This document shows positions 7,462 to 15,601 of a DNA stretch of 31,842 nucleotides, piece after piece. This DNA comes from JACCUZ01 sp038246575. GTDB taxonomy: Bacteria; Actinomycetota; Actinomycetes; JACCUZ01. Both the position numbers and the translations under genes were made by a program. The notes beneath the pieces were generated by a model. It did not search any database and was not told where the DNA came from. It was given only the letters and a program-made list of their open reading frames with translations. The first letter of the stretch is position 1, and every line of letters starts with the position of its first letter. Location of the stretch: the NCBI GenBank assembly GCA_038246575.1, contig JBBRVU010000027.1, positions 1-31,842 of the forward strand. The letters run 5' to 3'.

Positions 7462-8645
7462 AGTGCGTGCTCGACGGGCAGACCCAGCGCGGGGAACGTC
7501 GCCCGCTGGGTGGCGAGCACGGCCTGGTCGACCGGGTCGGACGGGTCGAAGCCGTCGGCCCAGTCCCGCCAGGCCGGCCGGGCGCCGTCGGTCATCAGCA
7601 ACGGCGCGCTCAGCCCGTACGTCGTGCGCACGTGGTCCCGCCAGGCCTCGGGGGTCTCGGTCTCCGGCGGGATGGGCGAGCCGGTGGCCTCTGCCAGCAG
7701 GTGGGTCCAGGCGCGCGGCACGACCTCGGCCAGCTCGTACCCACCGCCACCGCAGGCCAGCCAGCGGCCTCCGGCGTGCTGGTGCGCGAGCTGGTGGAGG
7801 GCCTGGTAGGACGCCCGCTGACCGTCGACGGTGAGCCCGAGATGGGCGAGCGGGTCACGGAAGTGGCTGTCGCAGCCGTGCTGGGTCACCAGCACCTCGG
7901 GCCGGAACTCGGCGATCAGCGGCGGGACGACGGCATGGAAGGCGCGCAGCCAGGCGTCGTCCCCGGTGCCGGGAGGCAGCGCCACGTTGGCGGCCAGCCC
8001 GTCAGCGGCCGGTCCGCCGCAGTCCTGCGCGAACCCGGTGCCGGGGAACAGGTAGCGCCCGCTCTCGTGCATCGACACCGTGAGCACCCGGGGGTCGTCC
8101 CAGAACGCCCGCTCGACTCCGTCGCCGTGATGGACGTCCACGTCGACGTACGCGATGCGCTCGGCGCCCTGGGTCAGCAGCCAGGCGATGGCGATCGCCG
8201 GGTCGTTGTAGACGCAGAAGCCGCTCGCCGCGCCGGGCATCGCGTGGTGCAGCCCGCCGGCCACGTTGACCGCGTGCTCGGCCCGCCCGGTCCACACCGC
8301 CTCGGCCCCAGCCAGGGTCGCGCCCGCGATGAGCGCGGCAGCGTCGTGCATGCCCGCGAAGGCGGGGGTGTCCGGGGTCCCGAGTCCTCGCCCGTGGTCG
8401 GCTCGGCGCGGGTCGGCCGAGGCCGCCCGCACCGCGGCGACGTAGTCCGGCTCGTGGACCAGCTCGATCAGGTCGTCGGTCGCAGCCGTCGGAGTGACCA
8501 TCGTGACGACGGGTCGATCCAGCACTCCGAGCTCCCGGGCCAGGCGCATCGTCAGCTCGACCCGGATCGGGTTGAGCGGGTGCGAGGGACCGAAGTCGTA
8601 GCCGACGAGCGCGTCGTCCCAGGGGATGACGACTGATCGACTCAT
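7458..8645 (-). CDS. acuC: AcuC-type class I histone deacetylase-family protein
   Basis: This 395-residue zinc-dependent deacetylase removes acyl groups from protein lysines. In Bacillus, AcuC deacetylates and so activates acetyl-CoA synthetase. All key residues are present: the tandem histidines in GLHHAM (H133, H134), the zinc ligands in YVDVDVHHGDGV (D170, H172) and QHGCDSH (D259), and the glycine-rich GGGGYEL loop. The length is typical of AcuC. It starts at ATG 8645, 28 bp after the MacB-like permease gene ends, and overlaps the phosphatase gene by four bases. No acetyl-CoA synthetase acuA/acuB genes are visible next to it; the acyl-CoA synthetase at the left edge is 7 kb away. The true target is inference. 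Confidence 0.92.
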   Translation of the reverse strand: MSRSVVIPWDDALVGYDFGPSHPLNPIRVELTMRLARELGVLDRPVVTMVTPTAATDDLIELVHEPDYVAAVRAASADPRRADHGRGLGTPDTPAFAGMHDAAALIAGATLAGAEAVWTGRAEHAVNVAGGLHHAMPGAASGFCVYNDPAIAIAWLLTQGAERIAYVDVDVHHGDGVERAFWDDPRVLTVSMHESGRYLFPGTGFAQDCGGPAADGLAANVALPPGTGDDAWLRAFHAVVPPLIAEFRPEVLVTQHGCDSHFRDPLAHLGLTVDGQRASYQALHQLAHQHAGGRWLACGGGGYELAEVVPRAWTHLLAEATGSPIPPETETPEAWRDHVRTTYGLSAPLLMTDGARPAWRDWADGFDPSDPVDQAVLATQRATFPALGLPVEHAL

Positions 8646-8673
8646 GCGGGAACGGTACCCGGACCGGCGCGGC

Positions 8674-9864
8674 TCACTCGGTCCGCAGGGCCGTCACCGG
8701 GTCGAGGCGACCGGCCCGTCGGGCAGGTGCCACCCCGAAGAAGATGCCGACCGCGGCAGAGACCACGAAGGCCAGCGCCGGCGACCACCAGACGATGACC
8801 GCCGGCAGCGGTGTGACCGCGCTGACGAACAGCGACGTGCCGATGCCCAGTCCGATGCCGAGGATGCCACCAACGACGCATAGCAGCACCGCCTCGATGA
8901 GGAACTGCAGCAGGATGTCGCGCTGCCGGGCACCAAGCGCCTTGCGCAGCCCGATCTCCCGGGTCCGCTCGCGCACGCTGACCAGCATGATGTTCGAGAC
9001 GCCGACGCCGCCGACGATCAACGAGATCGCGGCGATCGCGGCGAGCACGAGGGTGAGCAGGCCGAGGATGCGCCCGATCGTGCCGAGGATCTGTGTCTGG
9101 GTCACCGCGGAGAACTCTTCGCCCTGGTAGCGCTCCTGCAGTGCTGCGACCAGCTTGGGCCGCAACGCCTCCACGGTGTCCGACGTCGGCGCCTTGACGG
9201 CCAGTGCGTCGATGCGGTCCACGCCGAACAGCCGCTGGGCGGCGGTGACCGGGATGTGCACCTCGGCATCCCGGTCGACGCCGAACGTCGAGCCGACCTT
9301 CGCGAACACCCCGATCACCCGGAACCGCACGCCCGCGATGCCGACCTGCCGTCCGAGCGGGTCGACGTCGCCGAAGAGCTTGCGCACTACCGACGAACCG
9401 AGCACGACGACCCGGCGCCGGGTGTCGACATCGGACGCGGTGATGTACTCCCCCCGGGCGAGCGGCCGGTTGAACACGGTGGGCACGCTCTCGTTCACGC
9501 CGTTGACGGTGACGAACTGCTTCCGGCGGCCGACGCTGACCGTCTCCCCCGAGGCGACCGAGACCGCCACCCGGTCGCGGTCACCGACCACCCGACCGAG
9601 CAGGTCGACGTCGTCGAGGGTGAGCCGGCTCACCGACGGCGCGGACCCGAACTCGAACTTGCCGGGCACCACGATGATGATGTTCGAACCGAGGCCCTCC
9701 ACCTGGGATTCGACCTCGGCCTTCGCACCGCTGCCGAGCGCGACCAGGATGACCACGGCAGCGACTCCGATGACGACTCCCAACATCGTCAGCGCGCTGC
9801 GCAACCTGTTGGCGCGCAACGCCTCGAGCGCGACCCGGAAGGCCTCACCCGTGCGCACGGGCAC
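8674..9864 (-). CDS. MacB/FtsX-type ABC transporter permease
   Basis: The 396-residue permease has the MacB layout: one N-terminal membrane helix (SALTMLGVVIGVAAVVILVAL), a long extracytoplasmic domain (about 45-265), and three C-terminal helices (LGLLTLVLAAIAAISLIVGG, FLIEAVLLCVVGGILGIGLG, ALAFVVSAAVGIFFGV). Characteristic family motifs are SNIMLVSVRERTREIGLRKA and APARRAGRLDPVTALR. These transporters do not move substrate through a classical pore; they use mechanotransmission on an adaptor or substrate outside the membrane. GTG 9864 gives a 20-base overlap with the ATPase gene and has GAGAG five bases upstream; GTG 9858 is an alternative. It forms one unit with the ATPase and adaptor. Confidence 0.92.
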   Translation of the reverse strand: MPVRTGEAFRVALEALRANRLRSALTMLGVVIGVAAVVILVALGSGAKAEVESQVEGLGSNIIIVVPGKFEFGSAPSVSRLTLDDVDLLGRVVGDRDRVAVSVASGETVSVGRRKQFVTVNGVNESVPTVFNRPLARGEYITASDVDTRRRVVVLGSSVVRKLFGDVDPLGRQVGIAGVRFRVIGVFAKVGSTFGVDRDAEVHIPVTAAQRLFGVDRIDALAVKAPTSDTVEALRPKLVAALQERYQGEEFSAVTQTQILGTIGRILGLLTLVLAAIAAISLIVGGVGVSNIMLVSVRERTREIGLRKALGARQRDILLQFLIEAVLLCVVGGILGIGLGIGTSLFVSAVTPLPAVIVWWSPALAFVVSAAVGIFFGVAPARRAGRLDPVTALRTE

Positions 9865-10570
9865 CGTCGCTCTCGTCGTACTCCACGAGGCCGTCCCGCA
9901 CGCCGATGCGTCGCCGGGCCACCGCGGCGACCTCCGCGTCATGGGTCACGACGACCACCGCGACACCCCGCTCGCTGTTGAGCCGGTCCAGCACGGCGAG
10001 GACGTCGGCACCGCTGCGGGTGTCGAGGTTCCCGGTCGGCTCGTCGGCCAGCAGCACGGCGGGCTCGGTCACCAGGGCGCGCGCGATCGCGACCCGCTGC
10101 TGCTCGCCGCCGGAGAGCTGGCCCGGCCGGTGCCCGAGCCGGTGCCCCAGCCCCACGGTCTCCAGCGCCGCCGCAGCCCGTTCGCGTCGCTCGGCCTTGC
10201 GCACGCCCCGGTAGACCAGCGGCAAGCCGACGTTGTCGATGGCACTGGTGCGACCCAGCAGCGCGAAGGACTGGAAGACGAAGCCGATGGTGGCGTTGCG
10301 CAGCTCGGCCAGCTCGGTGTCACCCATCGCCGAGATCTCACGTCCTCCGACGCGCAGCTCGCCCGAGGTGGGTCGGTCCAGGCAACCGAGCAGGTGCATC
10401 AGCGTCGACTTCCCCGAGCCCGACGGGCCGACCACAGCGACGTACTCCCTCGCGTCGATGCGCAGGCTGACCCCGCGCAGGGCCTCGACCGCAAGGCCGT
10501 CGAGCTGATAGCTGCGGCGTACGTCGATGGCCTCGACGGCCGGCCGGCCGACGACCGGCGCGGCAGTCAC
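9845..10570 (-). CDS. MacB-type ABC transporter ATP-binding protein
   Basis: A complete 241-residue ATPase: Walker A GPSGSGKST (48-56), Q-loop FVFQSFALL, signature LSGGEQQRVAIARAL, Walker B AVLLADEPTGNLD, and H-loop VVTHD. The sequence FQSFALLGR-x-SAIDNVGLPLVYRG is typical of the LolD/MacB group. GTG 10570 overlaps the adaptor stop by four bases (GTGA), and its 3' end overlaps the permease start by 20 bases, so all three are translationally coupled. It powers the MacB-like permease at the cytoplasmic face. Confidence 0.95.
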   Translation of the reverse strand: MTAAPVVGRPAVEAIDVRRSYQLDGLAVEALRGVSLRIDAREYVAVVGPSGSGKSTLMHLLGCLDRPTSGELRVGGREISAMGDTELAELRNATIGFVFQSFALLGRTSAIDNVGLPLVYRGVRKAERRERAAAALETVGLGHRLGHRPGQLSGGEQQRVAIARALVTEPAVLLADEPTGNLDTRSGADVLAVLDRLNSERGVAVVVVTHDAEVAAVARRRIGVRDGLVEYDESDGARAHG

Positions 10571-11901
10571 GAGAGGCGCTGCCCGTCGGTGACCCGGTCG
10601 GCGCCGCGGACGACCAGCCGCTCGCCCTCCTTAACTCCCTCGAGGACCTCGACCCGGCTCGCGCCCTGCGCACCGAGCCGCACCGCGCGGCGGCGGACGA
10701 CGCCGTTCTTGACCACCCAGACGGCATCCTGGCGACCGTCACGGATCACCGCGGAGGCGGGGACGGCCACTACGTCGCGGGCGGTGCGCACCCGCAGGTC
10801 GACCACCGCGCTCATCCCCGGCCGGGGAGTCGGCGACGACACCCCGTCGGCGTCGGCTCCGGTGCCGAGCGAGAGCCGCACGACGTAGCTGACGCCGCCG
10901 CGGGTGGACGTCATCGGCGTCGGGTCGATGGCGGTGACCTTCGCGTCGTACGTCGCGCCGGGTACCGCGTCCAGCTCGGCCGAGGCGGCCACCCCCGGCG
11001 TGACGAGCAGCACGTCGGTCTCGTCGACCGAGGCGGTGAGGGTGAGCGTCGAGGCGTCGGTGACCGTGACCAGCGGCTGGCCGCCGCTGACCGGAGCACC
11101 CTCGGCGACCGTGCTGGTGACGTTGTCGCTCGCGGCCCCGCCGCCGAGGGCGGACCCGGCCTGGGACCGGAGACTCTCCGGGAGCTGGGCGAGCAGGTCC
11201 GCGGACGAGCCGCCGGCGCTCTGGGGTGGCGGGTTGAGCGAGACGGTGCCGTCGATCGGCGCCCGGACGACGAGCGCCTTGACCGTGCGACGGGCGGCCG
11301 CGACGGCGGCCCGGGTCTGCACCCGCTGGGCGGCCGACAGGGCGGTGACGGCGGCCGAAAGACTCCCGATGCCCGCCGAGAGCGCAGCCGCCGCCCGGTC
11401 GGCCTGGGCCCGGGCCGCGGCGTACTGCGACTTCGACGCGCGCAACGCGGCGAGTGCCTGGGCCCGGATGGTCTTGTCCTCGATCGCGCGCGCGGTCCGA
11501 CCGGCCCTGGCGAACGCCCGAGCGACGGCGGCGTCGGCCTGGGTCGGCCCGGTGATGCCTGCCGGCACCCCACCGGCGCCGGCCGAGGCCGCCTGGTTGT
11601 CGGCGCGCTGCGCCTCGCGCAGGACTCGTCGGGCGTCGGGTGACTCGATGCGCAGCAGCACCCTGCCCTGGCGGACCTGCTGGCCGTCGCGGACCCGCAG
11701 CACCTCGATAGTCCCGCCCGCGGCGGCGCTGACCGTGGCCGTGGCCCGGGCGCTCACTGTCGCGGGTGCCTCGACCACCTCCGCGACCGTGGCGCGGCCG
11801 GCCTCCGCGACCCGGACCCCGGCAGCCCCATCGTCGCTGCAGCCGGTGAGGACCAGCGCAACGAGGACGACGGGCGCAACCGCCACGACAACGTCTCTCA
11901 C
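10567..11901 (-). CDS. MacA/HlyD-type efflux adaptor lipoprotein
   Basis: The 444-residue protein opens with a lipoprotein signal peptide (VVVAVAPVVLVALVLTGC, lipobox LTGC at about 18-21). A biotinyl-lipoyl half follows (GTIEVLRVRDGQQVRQGRVL), then a long Ala/Arg-rich helical hairpin of about 150 residues, the second lipoyl half (ALVVRAPIDGTVSL), a beta-barrel (LTLTASVDETDVLLVTPGV) and a membrane-proximal domain (VPASAVIRDGRQDAVWVVKN). It would sit on the outer face of the membrane and link the MacB-like permease to the cell wall or substrate. GTG 11901 has no Shine-Dalgarno, but a TACGAT box lies six bases upstream, suggesting a leaderless mRNA. It is the first gene of the five-gene minus-strand run. 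Confidence 0.9.
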   Translation of the reverse strand: MRDVVVAVAPVVLVALVLTGCSDDGAAGVRVAEAGRATVAEVVEAPATVSARATATVSAAAGGTIEVLRVRDGQQVRQGRVLLRIESPDARRVLREAQRADNQAASAGAGGVPAGITGPTQADAAVARAFARAGRTARAIEDKTIRAQALAALRASKSQYAAARAQADRAAAALSAGIGSLSAAVTALSAAQRVQTRAAVAAARRTVKALVVRAPIDGTVSLNPPPQSAGGSSADLLAQLPESLRSQAGSALGGGAASDNVTSTVAEGAPVSGGQPLVTVTDASTLTLTASVDETDVLLVTPGVAASAELDAVPGATYDAKVTAIDPTPMTSTRGGVSYVVRLSLGTGADADGVSSPTPRPGMSAVVDLRVRTARDVVAVPASAVIRDGRQDAVWVVKNGVVRRRAVRLGAQGASRVEVLEGVKEGERLVVRGADRVTDGQRLS

Positions 11902-11907
11902 TTGGTC

Positions 11908-11913
11908 ATCGTA
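11908..11913 (-). promoter_or_regulatory. -10 box of a probable leaderless promoter (adaptor operon)
   Basis: TACGAT on the minus strand ends six bases before GTG 11901, and no ribosome site is present. That spacing would start the transcript at or next to the start codon. No clear -35 is seen; TTGGCG lies only 13 bp upstream of the box. Confidence 0.45.
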
Positions 11914-11944
11914 GGCGGGTGACCGCCGCCAACGGAGTGGGAGC

Positions 11945-12328
11945 CTAGGCGTCGAGGTCGTCGGCGACGGCCCGCAGCACCGCGGCGGTCTTGCCCGCCA
12001 CCGACTTGTCGGGGTAGCGGCCGCGGCGCAGCCCGTTGCCGACACCGTCGAGCAGCTTGATGAGGTCCTCGACGATGACCGACATGTCATCGGCCGACTT
12101 CCGGGTGCCGGCCGACACGGACGGCACCGGGTCGAGCAGCGTCACGGTCAGGGCCTGCTCACCGCGACGGCCGTCGACGATCCCGAACTCCACCCGGCTC
12201 CCTGGCTTGAGGGCGGGCACTCCGGCCGGGAGCGCGGAAGAGTGCACGAAGACGTCGCCGCCGTCGTCTCGGGAGAGAAAGCCGAAGCCCTTCTCGGTGT
12301 CGTACCACTTGACCTTGCCGGTAGGCAC
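11945..12328 (-). CDS. Cold-shock domain protein, CspB (Rv0871)-like
   Basis: A 127-residue protein. The cold-shock domain (1-65) carries RNP1 (KGFGFLSRDDGG) and RNP2 (DVFVHSSAL), which bind single-stranded RNA or DNA. A C-terminal extension (about 66-127, ending IVEDLIKLLDGVGNGLRRG then DKSVAGKTAAVLRAVADDL) is absent from ordinary 67-residue CspA proteins. It closely resembles the extended mycobacterial CspB (Rv0871) as I remember it. GTG 12328 is preceded by AAGAGG at six bases and gives the family start PTGKVKWYD. It lies in the same region as XPB and its partner, as in M. tuberculosis where Rv0871 is near Rv0861c/Rv0862c. Confidence 0.9.
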   Translation of the reverse strand: MPTGKVKWYDTEKGFGFLSRDDGGDVFVHSSALPAGVPALKPGSRVEFGIVDGRRGEQALTVTLLDPVPSVSAGTRKSADDMSVIVEDLIKLLDGVGNGLRRGRYPDKSVAGKTAAVLRAVADDLDA

Positions 12329-12431
12329 GAAAGACCTCTTGCTCGTCGGGGGGTGGGTGCGCGGAGTGAGCATTCAGTGCCGTACGTCCGGCGCGGGCGG
12401 TCCACTTTAGCCGCGGACGGCCGGTCGCGCC

Positions 12432-13868
12432 TCAGCGATAGCGCTCGGGGTCCGGCAGCAGGTCGTTCATGGCACCGGTGCGGAAGCCACGAGGGTCGAT
12501 CTCGACCGTGTCGAACCCGGCCTCGAGCAGCGCGACGGAGACGGCATCGCTGGCGTTCACCTCGTCGACCAGGTGCGCGTCGACCTCCAGCCGCGCGGTG
12601 TCCCCGAGGTCGCGCACCCGCAGGTCGCGGACCTCGATGCCGGCACCGTGCAGCGCCGCGCGAGCCGCCGCCTCGGCTCGCTCGACCCTGGCCAGACGCT
12701 CGGGGGTGATGGCGATGCCGAACGCCACCCGGCTGGACAGGCAGGCCGCGGCCGGCTTGTCCCAGGTCTGCAGCCCCCAGCGCCGGCTGGCGGCCCGCAC
12801 CTGCGCCTTGGTGAGCCCGGCATCGAGGAGCGGGGTGACGGCCGAGCGCTCGGCCGCCGCCCGGATCCCGGGCCGGAAGCCCGCCACCGCGTCGTCGGCA
12901 TTGGTGCCGGTGGCGACGTGGGGCACGCCGTGCTCGCGGGCCAGCGGCGCCAGCACGTCGAGCAGCTCGGCCTTGCAGAAGTAGCAGCGGTCGCCCGCGT
13001 TGGCCCGGTACCCGTCGCGCGCCATCTCGTCGGTGCCCGGGCGTAGGTGGCGCACCCCGAGGTCGGCGGCGAACCGGGTGGCGTCCTCGAGCTCGCTGGC
13101 GGGCAGGCTGGAGCTGACAGCGGTGGCGGCGAGGACATTCTCCGGGCCCAGCGCGCGGACGGCCGCAGCGAGCAGGAACGCCGAGTCGGCACCTCCGGAG
13201 AAGGCCACGACCACCGAGCCGAGATCGCGCAGCCCCGCCTCGAGCTCGGCCAGCCGCCGGTCCAGCAGGTGCTCGTCGAGCCAGGCCGGGAAGGCGTGCA
13301 GGTCGCCGAGCACGACGTCGGCCCCGGCGGCGTGCAGCTCCTCGGCCGACACCGGTCCGGACGGCACGGCGACGGCCAGCGCGCCGGCGGCGCGGGCACC
13401 GGCCACGTCACCGACGTGATCGCCGACGTACACAGTCGCGCCGTGCTCGAGCAGGGCCTCGCCCTTCGCCGGCCCCCATCGCCAGCCGACCACCGCGTCG
13501 GCGGCGATGCCGAGGTGCTCCAGGTGCAGGCGGGCGTTCGGTTCGTACTTCCCGGTGACCACGACCACCCGACCACCGTGGCGGTGCACCGCGGCCACCG
13601 CCTCCCGGGCGCCGGGCAACAGCCCGGTCGGCTCGACGGCCAGCCCCGGGTACAGCTCGCGGAACCGGTCCCCCATCGCGTCGACCCGGTGCGCAGGGAA
13701 CCACACCGCGAGCTCCTCCTCCAGCGGCGGCCCGAGCCGGCTGACGGCGGCCGCGCTGTCCACGTGGACCCCGGTCTCGAGCGACATCGCGTCCCACACC
13801 GCGGCGATGCCGGGTCGGGTGTCGATCAAGGTCATGTCCAGATCGAAGCCGACGACGAGGGGGGTCAC
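12432..13868 (-). CDS. larE: HAD phosphatase-LarE sulfur transferase fusion
   Basis: One uninterrupted 478-residue frame holds two enzymes. Residues 1-200 form a HAD hydrolase of the phosphoglycolate-phosphatase type: FDLDMT (D9, D11), VVVVTGK (T105) and VGDHVGD (D150, D154). Residues 205-478 form a LarE-type PP-loop enzyme that adenylates the pyridinium dinucleotide cofactor and inserts sulfur for the nickel-pincer nucleotide. Its features are SGGADS (224-229), RCYFCK (C295, C298) and ACLSSR (C376), plus the C-terminal GFRTGAMND block. The three cysteines fit the [4Fe-4S]-type LarE rather than the sacrificial-cysteine type. The junction (LLDRRLAELEAGLRDLGSVV) is where stand-alone LarE proteins begin. 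No larB or larC lies in the window, so a different sulfur-transfer role is possible. Confidence 0.88.
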   Translation of the reverse strand: MTPLVVGFDLDMTLIDTRPGIAAVWDAMSLETGVHVDSAAAVSRLGPPLEEELAVWFPAHRVDAMGDRFRELYPGLAVEPTGLLPGAREAVAAVHRHGGRVVVVTGKYEPNARLHLEHLGIAADAVVGWRWGPAKGEALLEHGATVYVGDHVGDVAGARAAGALAVAVPSGPVSAEELHAAGADVVLGDLHAFPAWLDEHLLDRRLAELEAGLRDLGSVVVAFSGGADSAFLLAAAVRALGPENVLAATAVSSSLPASELEDATRFAADLGVRHLRPGTDEMARDGYRANAGDRCYFCKAELLDVLAPLAREHGVPHVATGTNADDAVAGFRPGIRAAAERSAVTPLLDAGLTKAQVRAASRRWGLQTWDKPAAACLSSRVAFGIAITPERLARVERAEAAARAALHGAGIEVRDLRVRDLGDTARLEVDAHLVDEVNASDAVSVALLEAGFDTVEIDPRGFRTGAMNDLLPDPERYR

Positions 13869-13899
13869 GCCCTCAAGGGTAGGTGGCCGGGACGCGGTG

Positions 13900-14451
13900 T
13901 CAGGCCGTGACGTCGTTGCGCTCGGAGAGCATGTGCTCGAACAGCGCCCGGTAGTGCACGAACGCGCGGCGCAGCTCCTCGGTCGATGCCTCGTCGGTGC
14001 GGATGCCGATCTCGTGGGCCGAGCGGTAGTGCTCCACGAGCTCCGGGTTGTCCGCCGCCACCATCGAGGCGCGGGACTCGAAGTCCTCGACCGGGTAGCC
14101 CCGGTCGCGCATCGCCGCGCCGATGAGCCGGTCGGCGTCGCGGGTCGCGGCGCCGGGGTCGTCGACGAATGCCGCCTGGACCTCCATCCACTGCTGCGCG
14201 TACTTGTCGCGCTCAGCCGTGCTGAGGTCGCGGATCTCCAAGGCGTCGCGCCGGTCGGCTGCGTCGGCCAGCTCCTTCTCCGCCTCGCGCCGGTCGTCGT
14301 GGTCGTCGACCGCCCGGTCGTACTCCGGGCCGAAGCGTTCCTGCAGCCCCGCGCGCTGTCGGCGGCGATTCATGACCAGCACCAGCGCGCCGACCACCGC
14401 CAGGACGATGACGGCGAGCACCACGATGACGACGATCCCGGAAGCGGACAT
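13900..14451 (-). CDS. Conserved membrane-anchored protein of unknown function
   Basis: The 183-residue protein has one N-terminal membrane span (IVVIVVLAVIVLAVVGALVLV, residues 6-26) followed by a basic stretch (NRRRQR), so the rest probably lies in the cytoplasm. The soluble part is charged and helical: GLQERFGPEYDRAVDD, a Glu/Arg/Ala-rich coiled-coil-like segment (40-75), then ERDKYAQQWMEVQAAFVDDP and DADRLIGAAMRDRGYPVEDF. I recall similar proteins as uncharacterised in many actinobacteria and some proteobacteria; no activity is known to me. ATG 14451 has AGGGA eight bases upstream. It lies 31 bp upstream of the HAD-LarE gene and may share its transcript. Confidence 0.82.
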   Translation of the reverse strand: MSASGIVVIVVLAVIVLAVVGALVLVMNRRRQRAGLQERFGPEYDRAVDDHDDRREAEKELADAADRRDALEIRDLSTAERDKYAQQWMEVQAAFVDDPGAATRDADRLIGAAMRDRGYPVEDFESRASMVAADNPELVEHYRSAHEIGIRTDEASTEELRRAFVHYRALFEHMLSERNDVTA

Positions 14452-14493
14452 GTGTGCGTCCCTACCCGCGCCCGGGCGAGGGCTAACGTCAGA

Positions 14494-15516
14494 TCAGGAC
14501 GTGGTGGTGCGGTTTGCCGCGGCCAGCTGGACCTGGCGGCTGGTGAGCTCCGCCGCCACCGGGTGCGTGGCCTCGGTCGCCTCGCGGCTCTCCTCGGCCC
14601 ATCGCTTGCGCATGGCACCGCGCCGCTCCATGGCGTCCCGGGCGTACTTCACGACCAGCCGGGGCGAGGGCCGGATGCCGGCGCCGGAGATGGCGTAGTC
14701 GTAGCGTCGCAGCTTGCGGCGCAGCACCGTCTCCATCAGTCCGAGCTCCCACGGCTCGAGGCCCTTGCGCCACGACTCGACCTGCGCGGTGCTGACCCCG
14801 GACTTGAGGTTCTCGTGCCAGTGCTTGCGATCCGGGACGACGTCGGTGACCCGGTGCGGCTCCAGCATGTCCTCGTGGAAGTCCTCCTCGAGGAAGTCGC
14901 AGAGCTCACCGAGCACGGTGCGCGGGTCGGCGACCAGGGACTCGTAGCGCACGAGGTGGAACGTGTCCTTGGGCAGCCGGGAGAGGTTGCGCTGGGCGCA
15001 GTACTCGGCCTGCGACCAGGCCGCCATCGAGCCGATGCTGTCGAAGGGCCACCACGGCATCCGCTTGAGCGAGGCGACGTTCGAGCGGCCGTCGCGAACG
15101 ATGTGCACGATCTGCGCGTCCGGGAACAGCCGCAGCAGGACGTCGACCTCCTGGTAGTAGGCCGGGCGCTTGTCCCCCCACCGCGCCTTGCCGCGCTGGT
15201 CGGCGAACTCCTTGAAGATGATCCCGAAGGCCGAGCCGATGGTCGGCGGACCGGCCAGGATCTTGGCCACCGTCTCGTCGGGGTCCAGGTCGAGGTCGCG
15301 GATCTTCGACCCGGTCCGGACGCACGACTTGGCCAGCGCCGCCCGCTGCTGGGGCTTGGACAGGTCCCCGAACTTCTTGCGGCGGCGCCAGGTCTTGATC
15401 AGGAACCGGGTCTCCGGAGGCATCGCCAGCCGCGGGTGGGCGTGGATCATCAGCGACAGCATGGTCGTGCCGGAACGGGGACAGCCGACGACGAAGATCG
15501 GGCGGTCGCTGGGCAC
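14494..15516 (-). CDS. Sulfotransferase-family protein
   Basis: A 340-residue PAPS-dependent sulfotransferase fold. The 5'-phosphosulfate-binding loop is VGCPRSGTTML (P13-T18), and the 3'-phosphate-binding motif is IVHIVRDGRSNVAS. The conserved RYESLVADPRTVLGELCDF block and the SWRKGL region further on follow the order usual for bacterial members. The acceptor is unknown; in actinomycetes these enzymes modify glycolipids, polysaccharides or small molecules. GTG 15516 has GGAGG eight bases upstream. The protein has no signal peptide, so it acts in the cytoplasm. It is divergent from the XPB-partner gene with 85 bp between starts. Confidence 0.9.
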   Translation of the reverse strand: MPSDRPIFVVGCPRSGTTMLSLMIHAHPRLAMPPETRFLIKTWRRRKKFGDLSKPQQRAALAKSCVRTGSKIRDLDLDPDETVAKILAGPPTIGSAFGIIFKEFADQRGKARWGDKRPAYYQEVDVLLRLFPDAQIVHIVRDGRSNVASLKRMPWWPFDSIGSMAAWSQAEYCAQRNLSRLPKDTFHLVRYESLVADPRTVLGELCDFLEEDFHEDMLEPHRVTDVVPDRKHWHENLKSGVSTAQVESWRKGLEPWELGLMETVLRRKLRRYDYAISGAGIRPSPRLVVKYARDAMERRGAMRKRWAEESREATEATHPVAAELTSRQVQLAAANRTTTS

Positions 15517-15588
15517 GGCGGGGTCCTCCAGTCACTTCGGGCTGGTTCGGCAGGCTAGACGAGTGCGGCCCCTCGCCGCTCACCGGCG

Positions 15589-15594
15589 TACCGT
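15589..15594 (+). promoter_or_regulatory. -10 box of a possible leaderless promoter (XPB partner)
   Basis: TACCGT lies seven bases before the ATG at 15602, with no Shine-Dalgarno sequence between. No good -35 is visible. Confidence 0.35.
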
Positions 15595-15601
15595 GGCTCG
15601 G

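Noticed and set aside
7467..8636. 389-residue plus-strand frame opposite acuC
   Set aside because: Mirror frame of a deacetylase gene with all its catalytic residues present.
12557..13576. 339-residue minus-strand frame inside the HAD-LarE gene
   Set aside because: Shifted-frame shadow rich in Pro, Ser, Arg and Trp; the HAD-LarE frame carries the motifs.
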